NCBI GenBank assembly: GCA_037976565.1
Contig: CP137684.1
Location: 18,286,339 to 18,350,338, forward strand
Direction: 5' to 3'
Source of the DNA: Mesocentrotus franciscanus
Taxonomy: Eukaryota > Echinodermata > Echinoidea > Camarodonta > Strongylocentrotidae
DNA: 64,000 nucleotides
Within the stretch, counting starts at the first letter, position 1. The number at the start of each line of letters is the position of its first letter. Of this stretch, positions 23,133 to 34,540 are shown piece by piece. The notes below the pieces were generated by a model, which did not search any database, was not told the origin of the DNA, and was given only the letters and a program-made list of their open reading frames with translations. A program made the translations under genes and the position numbers.

Positions 23133-23215
23133 CACAATATGTTTCTTTCATAGCAGGAATTAGCAGGCAACTGGCTTGTATCAGTGTTAAGGTTGAATAA
23201 CAGCTTCAATTGAGT
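23133..23215 (-). pseudogene. exon cassette copy 5, truncated
   Basis: Only the 3' ~80 bp with the donor side remains. The upstream side is replaced by poly-G and GGTAATTGTCC-type low-complexity sequence from 23,218. Confidence 0.5.
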
Positions 23216-23310
23216 TTGGGGGGGGGGGAATTGTCCTTTTGGGGTAATTAATTGTCGTGCTGGTAATTTGCCAGGGGTGATTGTCCGAGGGGTAATAGTC
23301 TATAGAACCC
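23216..23310. repeat. GGGGTAATTGTCC low-complexity repeat
   Basis: Short degenerate units of the type GGTAATTGTC with G-runs, the same kind of sequence as at 50,350-50,500 and, inverted, 49,870-50,010. Confidence 0.5.
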
Positions 23311-24094
23311 TAAAACATCATTCACTCCAATGTGAAGATGCAAGCAAATTTATAAAACCACTGGAGAAATCGCAAATGATGGGAACCACGTACTGCATGG
23401 ATGCAGAATTAGGTGAATAGGATCATTGCTGCTTGTATGGCGTTAAAGGACCCCCCTCCCCTCCCCGTATAAAATAGCTTTCCCTGAATTGTTCAAGACA
23501 GTGCTTATTGTGTATTATACGCCCTTTGCTTGTTCGTATATCGTTAGATTACAACAGTAATTACCCAAACAACATTTTTTTCTTCAAAAATGAAGTTTGA
23601 AAGTAGGCCAAAGTATGCTTCTAAGAAATAATTTTGCAAAAAAATGATATCAATAACTCACTTCAATAAAAACGTATAAAATATGATTGATTGATAATAA
23701 TGAAATTATAAGATAAATTGCATTTAATATATGAATATTCCATCCAAAAAATATTCAGTGAAAATTCTGGTTATTCTGTGTTGAAGGCCAAGAACATGCT
23801 GCCTGTTCCAAAATGCATCGATCATTCCATTATGCCATGTATGGTCCCAAATAGAAAAATAGATAATGTTTGGGTTGTTTTCTTCAAATTATATGTGATG
23901 TGTATTTTTGACAATGATTGATTATTATTTATTCTTTCTTTATTCTTTATCTTTATGAAAAAGAAGAACAAAATTAATAATTGCAAATTACGACGGATGT
24001 GGCTCTTTTACTTGTCCCTGGCCCTTGACTTCCTGCAGGGTACTTTGTGCCAAGGAATTACTCTGAGAGTGGAATCGGTGTGAGGAATATTGCC
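23311..24094. other. cassette intron remnant and AT-rich non-coding DNA
   Basis: 23,310-23,450 still resembles the intronic part of the exon cassette (GCAAATGATGGGAACCAC, GATGCAGAATTAGGTG). Beyond that I see nothing recognisable. Confidence 0.4.
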
Positions 24095-24099
24095 ATTTT

Positions 24100-24561
24100 C
24101 AGTAGGGGCACTGGTCCGAGAATTAGGATTGTCCGCATAAACATGGATATTCTGGTAAACGCGGACAAATCCCATCCTAAAAAATAAAGATCGTCCGCGA
24201 ACGTTTTTTTTTTCTTTGGCTCTCTGCGGGTGCAGGGTTCCTGATCTGAGTGCTGGCAATGCGAAAAACGGATTCCGCGTAATAAAATACCCCCAGTTCA
24301 CTGTCTACTTTTTACGGGTTGACCGTTTTCCCGAGGATTTATCGTTCATAACGTGAAAGTCTCTGTGCTGCGTATATGTAAAATGCATCATGGAGCATCG
24401 TCACGGACTCCGTTTTTCGCGTCACCAACGCGCGGATCGGTAATCAGGATTGTCCGCAAAAATGGGGACGATCCTTTTTTTCTGGAGGCAATTTGTCTGC
24501 GTTTACGAGGGTATCCTCGTTTATGCGGACGATGCTTATTCTCCAAACAGCGCCCCTACTG
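24100..24561. mobile_element. 462-bp foldback MITE, CAGTAGGGGC termini
   Basis: Termini CAGTAGGGGC and GCCCCTACTG are extended by about 50-bp imperfect arms sharing GAGAAT and GTCCGCATAAAC. A second, inner inverted pair (GCGAAAAACGGATTCCG with its inverse near 24,400) makes most of the element self-complementary. Both flanks carry ATTTT (24,095-24,099 and 24,562-24,566), a possible 5-bp target duplication. Confidence 0.75.
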
Positions 24562-24566
24562 ATTTT

Positions 24567-25705
24567 GTGAAATAAACCATTGTTTTTTCTTTTTAAATTT
24601 GAGTGTGTATGTATACACAGATGATGGGTAAAATCTACAGACATGTGCAAGCATGCATTGCACACAATGAACCGTTAGGCTAAACTGTGCAGAGTCCATG
24701 GATGCGTGGTGGAATATTTCACAAGCATGCTAATGATTTGTAGACAAGTCATTTTGACTTTACAATGATTTTTTTTAAATGAAATACCTACATTGGCTAT
24801 AGCGCCAAAGATACCAAACGAGGAGAGTGAGCAGCACAAATAGCCGCAGTATATTTCATCAAGGTTTGCCCATCAAATAAAATCAAGGGGCATTTTCTTC
24901 AGTTTTTTGTACATGATTTTGAGCTGTGAATCAGATGAAATTAAATTAGCTAAGCTAGAGAACTGATTTGTTAAGGTCATTTAAACTGCAGTATGATTTT
25001 GAAGCATCATAATGATTAATATTCAATATTCAATTGAACAATAATTTTCATTTTCTCCTATTTATAATTTAGTATTTGTTTCGCGTACATCACTACATGT
25101 GTGGAAAAAACTTTTAATCTGTTAGCTCCAAAATCTAATGAGTTTATGTGGTCGATATATACCGTTTAATTAATGTTTAGACCTCATGCATTGACATTGT
25201 AGGAGTGTGAGGTGGAATTTGGTATGCTTAAGTTAGATGAATTTTAATTGTACAACAAATTTTCATCGAAAACTTGCCGACACATACACGTACACAAAAT
25301 ATAAAGATTATAAAGGAATCACACGCAGAAAAGTTTTTATGTGGGACTATAATCTATATTCTATTCATGAAATACATAGCCCATGGGCAAATGGTTTTCA
25401 AATAATATTAGTCCTTATATCGATTATTCCTCAAAAATGAATATCTAAAGACATATTTAAAACTTACGGTATACACTGTAGATATTTTTGGAGTGAAGAC
25501 AAAGAACCACCAGCAGCAAGGCTAAAACTGCGCCGGCCACCAGCGGCTACCCTGAAACTGTGGCTGCATGCAGCTAGCTGCAGGTACGGTATCTAGCTAG
25601 GCGCTCTGGCGGGTCTAGCGGCGGCGCCGGCGGTCGACGTCAGGCCTGGGCGTACTGCACAGGGCTAGCCTTGCCGGATCGCGTCGAGCTATAGCTAGCC
25701 CAGCC
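24567..25705. other. non-coding, with a GC-rich patch
   Basis: No gene. From about 25,520 to 25,705 the base composition becomes strongly GC-rich with CTAGC/GCTAGC words and GGCGGCGCCGGCGG, in contrast to the AT-rich flanks. Its nature is unknown. Confidence 0.4.
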
Positions 25706-25966
25706 CAGGGGCGGTTCCAGGGGAAGACTGGGGGTGTATGCCCCCTTTTACCTTCCAAAAAAAAACAGGGAAAAAGCCAAGAAATTTCCCATATATGTTC
25801 AGTTTACGCATTCAGAAATGCCTCAGAATGTACCATATAGGATCTTAAGGTTCACAATTTTCCGGGGCCCTTTGGCCCCGGACCCCACGCCGATAAAGGC
25901 TTCACGCTCGCAATTTCGTACATTTCATGCCCCCCCCCCCTTTCAAAAATCCTGGATCTGCCGCTG
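25706..25966. mobile_element. 261-bp hAT-type MITE
   Basis: The ends CAGGGGCGGTTCCAGG and CCTGGATCTGCCGCTG are inverse of one another with few mismatches, the CAGNGGCGGATCCAGG type seen again at 50,022. CAG...CTG ends fit hAT elements (inference). Flanks TAGCCCAG and TAGCCAGT may be a decayed 8-bp duplication. The interior has long C-runs. Confidence 0.65.
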
Positions 25967-27131
25967 TAGCCAGTCGAGCAGGATGTTTATCACATAGGCT
26001 GCCCGATAATAGGCCCGCGTATTCCGCACAAGCATTCCACAGTAAGTTACTGTAACAGAATATAATCCTGAGAGGACGTACGATATACGGTAGCTGAGTA
26101 GCGCGCGCGTGCTGGATGACTAATTGTTCAGTGTATTACTGTGGCCTTCGATAACCCAGATGACAAATAGGAACGGTATTATATTGTTGCAACTTTGTAA
26201 CCTGGGTTACAGAATATATATTCTAGCACAGTATTAATGTGCTACTATAGATCACCTGCTACGGTATCTTACTGTCCCCAGTATTGGTATGAGAGCTAAA
26301 AAATGATTATCAGGTAACACAACATATTGTAATTAGCAAACAATTGCCTGTTTCTCCCAAAACACAAGTTACAGAGAATCTGCTGTAGGATATACTCCCT
26401 CCTTTCACAAGATTAATCTCACTATCTGTATATGTCAATCCCCCTCCTTGTGTTCCCCTTATCTATACTCAAACAATGATGGAGCCAATGGGTAAACAAT
26501 TAAGACCAGTGTTTTGTTTTAGTTAGCTATTTGCTGCTCTAAGCAAACTAATATGACGACGATGATTCAAGTACTGAACCATCTTGGAGTGATGACTCCG
26601 ACAATGAAACATAGATTTGAGCTTCCATCGTCTTTTTAGCATCAAGTTCACGGGAAAACTGAATTTTCAAAAAACTTACAAATTATTCTTTTGAGATCTG
26701 TCTGAATGGCAAATGCAGTGTCTTATTACAATACACACTCCAGTGTTTAATCACTGTCAAGAGACATGAACTCTCAATTCTTATACTTCGAAGCAATACC
26801 TAACCTTTGTTGTGTTCAGAGTAATCAAATAGTGATCCTTTGCCAATTATCATTTCATTACTTTTTAAACTAGCAAGATGACTTTCTTGAAAGGTAAAAG
26901 ATTCCTTCATCTGGCATTCATATTTCTGAAAAATGGATGCCACATCTATTTGTTGGACTTATATTACAAGCTTTTCGAATTGAATTAATGTAATGATGGA
27001 AGTTCTGAAAGACCAAGATGGAGTAATATAGGACAATTACTCATGTTATATTTTGTATCAAGGAATAGCTAGAGTCAAGCTGATTGTCCGTGTCTCCAGA
27101 AATAGTTGTATTCATGTGTTTTCAATAAGTA
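25967..27131. other. non-coding stretch
   Basis: No gene or recognised element; AT-rich with short open frames only. Confidence 0.35.
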
Positions 27132-27674
27132 GGGAGATGCGGGAGATTTGAGCCATGTGGAGAGTTGAGCCACCCCCTCAACTTGTATTTACAGTTAGAA
27201 AGTCAATTAAAATGTGCCCTCTGTTTGGTCTCTGTTGGTAGTCCTTAACATAATTGTCATTTTAGCATAAGTAAGCAGAGATCATAGAGCACACAAGGAT
27301 ACTGGTCACAAAAGTCATCAGAAGGCAGCAAAAAGTTAAAAATCCAATTTCAGGTAAGACATTTTCTATTACTCATATAACAGCGATTCATACTGCAGTT
27401 TTTTTATGTGTAACCTAGCTCATATATTGCTCTCTTATTTCGATTAATTTGGGAATTGTTTGATTTATAGATTTGGATATTTTTATGAAAATCTAAACAT
27501 GGCCGCCTTAAGGAGTGTTAAGCCATTCAACACAAGGAGAAATGAGCCATGGTTCAACTCTCCCGTTGTTGCATGGCTCAACTCTCCCAGCATTATTGTA
27601 ACCAGTGTTGTGACTTTATTTTGCATGTCAGAGCACGATGCCACACTTCTATCAACGGAAAACACGACGCGGTA

Positions 27675-29902
27675 GCTAGCTCAGCAGATGACCTCCATAG
27701 TGCAGCACAAGCTGTTGAGGGTGGACAAAGCATTAGGTCAGCAGCTACATAATTCAGTGTGGATAGAATGACTTTAACTCGATTCATAGCAAAGAAGACA
27801 GAGAATCCACAACCAGGCACAGGCTATAAAAACTGCAAGTTAGCCAACTTGATATTCTCTCAAGCTATGGAAGAGGAATTGGCGCCGCACATAAAGGAAA
27901 TGGCTTGACCAAAGATAAGTGCAGCCGTCTGGTGTATGAATATGCCTTACAAAATAATGTTCAAGTTCCAGAAAACTGGCAACGAAACAGGAAGACTGGG
28001 CAGGGCTTTTGGATTTGATTCAAAGAACGCCGCAATATTGCTATTCGATCACCAGAGGCAACTTCCTTGGCCCGTGCCACGGCTTTTAATAGACACACAG
28101 TATAGGAGAGTTCTATGCGAACTTGGCAAAAGTGATGGATAGGCACAAGTTCCCTGCACAGGATGTATATAACCTGGATGAGACAGGATGCACGACAGTC
28201 CAAAAGCCAGGGAGTGTTGTAAGCGAGCGAGGGATTAAGCAGGTAGGATCAGTTGTTTCTGCCGAGAGAGGAGAACTGGTTACAGCTGTGAACACTATCA
28301 GTGCTAGTGGATCAGTGCTGCCACCAATATTCCCGCGTGTACATTGCCGTGAGCATTTCCTTCGAGGGGCACCAGTTGGTTCGGTTGGATCTGCGACAAT
28401 TAGGTCAGGCTGAATAAACGAAGAAGTGTTTCTTGAATACCTGGATCATTTCATCCAACATTCCAGATGCAGTGTAAACCGCAAGGTTCTGCTCATCATG
28501 GACAATCATGAGGCCCATATTTCGATTGCAGCATTACACAAAGCAAAAACCAATGGAATTGTTCTTCTTACGATTCCACCCGACACATCACACAAGCTCC
28601 AACCGCTCAACAAGGCTGTATATGGTCCTTACAAGAGAGCGTATGCACAGAGCATAGATGCGCTGCAATCCCGGTAAAACCGTCGCCATCTATAATTGGT
28701 GTCCGAGGCACAGCTTTCAGCATGTGCTCCGCGTAACATCTTGGCAGGATTCCACAGCACTGGCATATTCCCGTTTAATAGTAACCTGTTTACAGATGCA
28801 GACTTTTCTCCAGCAGCAGTCACTGACAGGGACCTTGAAGCACCTCAGCCAGCCAACTCAATGTGCAATGACGGAGCCCAAGTAGCCAGCTTCTCGAGGG
28901 ACCATGATGGAGCGCAAGCAGCCAGCTCAAGGGACCATGGTGTACACCAAGCAGGCACCTCAAGGGATATTGATGCACCCCAGGCAGCTAACTTGAGAGA
29001 CCATGATGAAGCCCAAGCAGCCAGATCAAGGGCCATGATAAAGCCCAAGCATGCACTTCAAAGGATATGGTGCACAACAAGCAGGAACTTCAAGAGACGC
29101 TGGTGCACCCCACGAAGCCAACTTGAGCAACCATGAAGGAGCCCAAGCAGGCACTTCAAGGGACCATGATGTAGCCCAAGCAGCCAACTCAAGGGACAAT
29201 AATGCAACCCAGACAGTCAGCTCTGGGATCCATGCTCTCAATGCAGCCAATTCAATGGGCTCATCTACGTATGTGTCACCTCGAGACATTCTACCCTTTC
29301 CAAAGGCTGGTCCCCGAAAAACGACATCTGCTAGAAGAAGGAAGGGCAGCACAAGAATTTTGACCGATATCCCCGTTATGAATGAAATCGCCGCAGCAAG
29401 TGCTGCTCGAGAAAGGAAGAAGCAGGTGAAATCTAGTCGGGCTCCAGCAAAGAGGCTATTTGCTACAAAGTCATTGGGCAAAACCAAACCAAGACAGATG
29501 GCCTGTGAAAGCTCTTCAAGAGAAAGCGACAGTGAAATGGATGAACTATATGATGACCCCGACTCTGTCAGTGATGAGATTGACCAAGATATCATTGAAG
29601 GTGACTTTGTAGTTGTAAAGGTCCCGGGAAAATCTAGAGTCATCAATTACATTGCCCGGGTCGATTCGTTCCATGGGGATGAATTTGAAGGTGTCTTTCT
29701 ACGTCGTGTGCCAAGCCTACACAACAGGGCCACTTTTGTGGTTAAGGATGACGATGAAGCGACATGGTCACGTGACGATATAGCACAGAAACTCCCAACC
29801 CCGACCCTTATTGGGTCATCTCGTCGGGCACACAATTCCAGTTTCGTTGCAGTATTGAGAAATGGGGTCTCTAGCTTGAGTTGTAAGACTGAACAAGCAT
29901 AG
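27675..29902 (+). pseudogene. pogo/Tigger-like transposase pseudogene
   Basis: The enzyme would cut and join transposon ends through a DDE/D site. N-terminal helix-turn-helix: HSAAQAVEGGQSIRSAAT, then a stop. A split middle contains LARATAF. Catalytic region: first Asp in NLDETG (28,177-28,179), an in-frame TGA at 28,411-28,413, second Asp in MDNHEAH (28,501-28,503), and third position in LQPLN, where the codon at 28,609-28,611 is AAC (Asn) instead of the usual Asp. A TAA follows at 28,675-28,677. The C-terminal part has AGFHSTGIFPFN, a repeat tract, SPRDILPFPKAGPRK and a long acidic/beta-rich tail ending at 29,902. Several frameshifts confirm inactivity. Confidence 0.85.
28885..29226 (+). 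repeat. 33-bp coding minisatellite in the transposase
   Basis: About ten degenerate units encode an 11-residue repeat of the form SRDHDGAQAAS. The units lie between the catalytic region and the C-terminal tail. The array crosses a frameshift near 29,040, but the repeat phase continues in the new frame. Expansion in multiples of three suggests it arose while the protein was still under selection. Confidence 0.8.
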
Positions 29903-30770
29903 GCAGATCTCTGTTTTTTTTGTTAACATGGTCACCATGATCTTTCATTTGTCTGGTTTAAAGCGCAGTTAAGTGTTAAGTTATCAGTGCTCACATCTTA
30001 CTTTTAATTTAAAGTACAGCATGATTTTAAAACGGCAAAGCAGAAGTGTTAAACTTAAAATGTTAGCATTCTTCCTATCCCAAGATATGGGGTCTCTAGC
30101 TTGAGTTACTGTTAGACAGAACAGTTATGGTCAGATCTCTGCTTTTATGGTTATCATGGTCTGTCATTTTTCTAGTTTAGAGTGCAGTTAAGTGTTCAGT
30201 ATTCATATCGTACTTTCCATTTATTTTAAAGTACAACCTGATTTAAAAAAAAAAAGAAAACAGAAGTATTACACTTAAAGTAAAATCGTGGTATTGTTCC
30301 CTTCCCAAGATATGGGGTCTCTATCTTGAATTGGTTACACTGAACAGTTATAGGCAGATCTCTGCCTTTGTGGTAATCATGATCTGTCATTGTTTCTAGT
30401 TTGGAGCACAATAACGTGCTATTAAAGTGTTCAGCGTTCATCGTACTTTTGGTTAATTTTAAGGAAGGTATTTTACAGTCAGCAAAACAGAATTGTTAAT
30501 CTTAAAATCTTGGTAGACTTCCAAACCCCAAGATATGGGGTCTCGAGCTTGAGTTGTTTTTATGACAGAACAGTTATGGGCAGATCTCTGCTTTTTTGGT
30601 CATGATCTGTCATTTTTCTAGTTCGGAGCAGTTACGTGTTAAGTGTTCAGTGTTCATATCGTACTTTCCGTTTAGTTTAGTATACAACATAATTTAAAAA
30701 CAAAAAGAAAACAGAAGTGTTAAACATTGAGTAACATCTTGCTATTCTTCCCATCCAATGATACAAGTAA
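29864..30770 (+). repeat. four ~225-bp tandem repeats starting in the transposase 3' end
   Basis: The word GGGGTCTC.AGCTTGAGTT starts units at 29,864, 30,089, 30,314 and 30,537, i.e. periods of 225, 225 and 223 bp. Each continues with GGCAGATCTCTG, a GATCTGTCATT block and an AAAGTACAAC block. The first unit includes the last codons of the transposase, so the array grew by duplication of the gene's 3' end and downstream sequence. Confidence 0.85.
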
Positions 30771-31479
30771 GGCATATAATTCTCATGTTAAATACCAATA
30801 GCCAACAAGGTATAAATGGTGGTACCATCGACTGTGAAAATGCTCGAAAAAAACTATTTTTATTATTCAAATTCAACATAAATCCCAAATCCTAACAAAA
30901 TTTTAGAAAATTAAATTCCTTTCATTTTGCCAACGACAGGGCACATCATCAGTGTAAAGAGGCATCAAAGGGTGTTCATCAGGAAAAGGATTGGAGGGGC
31001 AAACCATTGTTAACATGCAATCGCTTGCCCCTTCAATCCTTCAGAACCTTCCGGCGCCTCTGCCAGAGAAGGGTTTTTTTTTCCCCTTTTAATAACTACA
31101 GTAGTTTTACGGAGGAAATGTTCATAAATTCCTTGTGTTTTTACCTGTGGGTGTAAACAGTTATCACATCTTATTGAACAAGCTAATTCCTTATTGCAAC
31201 TCAAGACATCAGAAAAGGGGTCAATTAAAATAGCATAAAGTAAATGTGAATACCTATACGAAATATGGTATATTTCTTTTTGTGTATTTGCATCAATAAC
31301 TTGTAATGAAGTGTTTGCAGTGTAGGCCTACTTTTTTCTAGATAAACCAGTGAGAATTGCAAGATAAAAGAAGAAAAGCTAGCTGAAGGGGAGGGGGAGA
31401 GAGAGAGAGAAGATATTTTCGGAGAGATGAGATGAGATGAGCCTTGTACTCTCTTCGCCATAGCTATGAGACTCATCAT
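30771..31479. other. non-coding interior of the pogo-like element
   Basis: No gene. An AG-rich tract (GAGAGAGAGAGA, GAGATGAGATGAG) lies at 31,385-31,440. Confidence 0.35.
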
Positions 31480-31739
31480 CTTTCTCAAGATACTTATACT
31501 CGCATTAATGAATTAGGTATAAGTCACGTGAGAAGCAGGAGAGGTGGTCAGCATATCCGGAAAGGACTGGCAATGACAAGGCACGCTCGTATCCACATGA
31601 AAAGTATGTATGTACTCAAGAGAATGAAAGTTCAATTCCCGTGCGTATCAGTCCTAGTAGAAAACCAGTTTCTTGCCACAATACAAAATCTAACTTAGAT
31701 AACTTGGTGCCCGTTCAGAGGGAGGATTATGACAAACTC

Positions 31740-32912
31740 AATAACAATTTTCCAGCCATACTTCTTGCCAATATAAGACCCTTAACTCTAAACACAGCGA
31801 TCTTATGGCAACTATGAGAGTTAATAATACGCAAGTAGCTGTTATAACTGAAACTTGGCTAAACGACAACATTCCATCAAGTGCTTTATCAATTCCTGGT
31901 TTTGACTTGTATCGCAAAGATCGTAATGACCCTCAAGGTGGTGGAGTCGCCATCTACGTAAGCTCCGACTTCAAAGCCACACCTATCGAATCACAACTTG
32001 TTCCCAACCATCTAGAGTTACTTTGGTAAAAGCTGTTTCTCAGTAAAACTCGTATTCTATCTGTATGTGCTGTGTATTAATTACCCTCCCCAATCTCCGT
32101 TGAAAGATGAAATTATTGATAGCCTGCAGTTTATGGTTGATCGTTTAAAATCACAACATCCCGATGCGAAGTTCATGATTTTGGGTGACTTCAACGACCT
32201 TAACACTACGCCTCTTCTTAACGAACTAGGGTTCCAACAAATCGTCTCAAAGCCCACCAGAGGTCATAACATCTTAGATAAAGACTTCACTGACTCCTCT
32301 GATTTATACAAGGAACCTGTTGTTACCAGCCCTATCTCAACCAGTGATCATCGAACCATCGTCATCGACCCCATTAATGTAATTCCCAATTCTGCGCCAC
32401 GTAAGACAACAATTCGGCCTATGAGGGACTCTAACATCCGTACATTGGGCCAGTGGCTCATATCAGAGGACTGGACTAGTCTCAACAAATGTCAAGATGC
32501 TGTTGAAATGGTCGAGTCCTTTGCTTCATCTCTTCGAGCTCGCTTCCTCCAGATCTTCCCACCAACCTGCGTTAAACGTTGCTCTGATGATAAGCTCTGG
32601 ATTCCCAACCCAGTTCTGACGCTCGTCTCACAACGTCAGAAAGCGTATCTGCACGGTAATATCACATTGTACAAATCCCTACGCAATACAGTTCGACGAG
32701 AGATTGCACAGTGTAAGCAAAATTTCTACTCCCGAAAAGTCAAAAATCTTAAGAAACAGCGACCTGGAAAGTGGCACCAGGAGATTCGTCACCTCGCGGG
32801 TCTGCAGAACACTAGACCTACCCTACCCGACAGTGATTTGGCTCCTGCAGATCAAGCTGAAAGTATCAATAACCACTTCGCTTCAATCTGCTCGGCACTG
32901 CCTTCCTCTTGA
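31740..32912 (+). pseudogene. LINE endonuclease and linker
   Basis: The AP-endonuclease-like domain nicks target DNA. Visible boxes: AILLANIRPL at the start (one frame), ITETWLNDNIPS, GGGVAIYVSS, then after a stop and frame change INYPPQSP, ILGDFNDL, and SPISTSDHRTIVID with the catalytic Asp-His. The linker up to 32,912 is rich in basic residues and includes SINNHFASIC just ahead of the polymerase. At least two frameshifts or stops interrupt it. Confidence 0.85.
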
Positions 32913-34360
32913 TCGCAATGCACTGCCAGCATTTCTTCCTGCCCCAGAAGCTTAGGAATATCAACCCTTCCAAGGCTTCGTACAAGGATGACCTTCTGGC
33001 AAGACTCATCCGAGAATTCGCACCTGAATTAGCTGATCCTCTTGCTTGTATATTTAATGAGTGCCTACAATCCGGCATTTTCCCCGACCAGTGGAAGCTA
33101 TCCACCATAGTGCCCGTTCCCAAGGTGAAACCATGCCAGTCCCTGGACCAATTACGACTGATATCTCTAACACCTATCTTTGCTAAGATCTTTGAAACCT
33201 TCATATCAAGTTGGATCACCCGCGACATCAACCACAAGTTAGACAGTCAACAGTATGGAATATCAGGAACTCATCGACAACGCACTACCTTGTGAATCTT
33301 GTGGACACTATCTTAAAAGGAACTGATAAGCTTGGCCATGTTGCATCACTATGTGCCATTGATTATGCCAAAGCTTTCGATCATATTGATCACAATGTTG
33401 TTGTTAGGATACTTATCCAACTTGGTGTAGACTTATCACTTATTCCAGTTATTTGTAGTTACCTTGAATGTAGATCACACTGTGTTCGTATCGGTCCTAT
33501 TGTTACTAAATTCTCTAATGTGACATGTGGAGCCCCCCAAGGCAGTAGCCTCGGCCCGGTCCTTTTCTTAGTCATGATTAATGATGCTGCCTCTGATACA
33601 CAACTAAGATGGAAATATGTAGATGATCTTACAATTGCAGAAGTTAGGAAACATTCCCAACCTTCAAACATCCAATCAGTAATCAACAACCTCGCTACTT
33701 AGTCTACTGATAATAGCATGACCCCAAACCTGAGAAATGTAAGATAATGAATGTCTCATTCTTGAAAAGACCTACTGTATTTCCGAACTTCCACCTTGGT
33801 GCAAGTACTCTTGAATGTGTTTATACTCTCAAACTGTTGGGTGTTATTGTTCAATATAACATGAAATGGGACAAGCAGACTTCTCACATGACTAGCCTTG
33901 CTGCTAAACGACGGTATATGCTATGCATACTCAAAAAGTACAAAGCCCCTGTCAGTGATTTGCTATCGGTCTACCTAATGTATATCAGACCAATACTGGA
34001 GTATGCCTCCCCGGTGTGATCTCCTGCTCTCACCGTTCAGCAATCTCATCAAATTGAGCGCATTCAAAAACGTGCGTGTAGAATAATTGTTGGATACAAC
34101 AGTTACCCTGACTACGCAAATGCTCTCGAGGTTCTCAACATCCTATCACTTGAGCACCGTGGAAAACAGTTATTTGAGAAGTCCATGCTAAGTCCATCAC
34201 CAGTTCTAGGCACAGTTCAATGCTCCCACTTCTCCAAAGTACCCTACCTAATTATCGCCCCCTAAGATCTAATGATGGGTTTCTGGAACCAAGGTGCCGT
34301 ACCAAACGCTATGAAAAGTCCCCTCTACCCCAACTCATTAAAACTCTGAATAACTTAATG
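32913..34360 (+). pseudogene. LINE reverse transcriptase
   Basis: The polymerase primes on the nicked target. Motifs in order: FPDQWKLSTIVPVPK, LRLISLTPIFAKIFE, then a frame change, SLCAIDYAKAFDHIDH, CGAPQGSSLGPVLF and the catalytic KYVDDLT (codons 33,616-33,627). A stop follows near 33,700, then KLLGVIVQYNMKWDKQ and YIRPILEYASPV, a stop at 34,018 and the conserved tail. Catalytic Asp pair is intact but the protein is broken by at least four lesions. Confidence 0.9.
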
Positions 34361-34540
34361 TGAATTCGTCAACTATTGAATTGTATTTTATTTACTCTAA
34401 TTTTTTTGGATCTGATACAATGTGCAATATTTTTTTATAGCTGTATCTTCTGATTCATAATATTGAACATATGCGGGTTTTTTCCATTAATAGAGGTCTC
34501 GACTTTTTAGCAATAAGAATCACATTCACATGTTATGCAC

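Larger units (their letters stand above)
21057..23215 (-). repeat. tandem array of a ~520-bp exon cassette (five copies)
   Basis: Minus-strand donor GTAAGTACATT sites recur at exon ends 21,057, 21,558, 22,086, 22,606 and, with a small insertion, 23,133. Acceptors (ATTACGAACAG) precede exon starts at 21,271, 21,777, 22,316 and 22,832. Spacing is 501-539 bp. Each unit contains a similar ~220-bp exon and similar intron, including a motif reading GATGGGAACCACTGGATGCAG on plus and a C-rich run. Copy 5 lacks its acceptor side, cut at a poly-G tract near 23,218. This is a clear array of duplicated exon plus intron. Confidence 0.85.
31480..34375 (+). mobile_element. nearly complete LINE (CR1/L2-like) copy
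   Basis: Plus-strand order: possible end of ORF1 or 5' region, AP-type endonuclease, linker, reverse transcriptase, C-terminal tail with a TKRYEKSPLPQLI end. It sits inside the pogo-like element and is broken by several frameshifts. The 3' UTR is short and AT-rich. I could not define target duplications. Clade assignment within the CR1/Jockey group is tentative. Confidence 0.8.

Noticed and set aside
21057..23215. Regularly spaced repeats that might be taken for a CRISPR-like array
   Set aside because: Units are ~520 bp with exon and splice signals, in a eukaryotic transposon-rich context; no short identical repeats with unique spacers.
31010..31204. Possible minus-strand exon with CCCACAG|GTAAAAAC donor
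   Set aside because: No convincing acceptor and it lies inside the pogo-like element with no matching domain.
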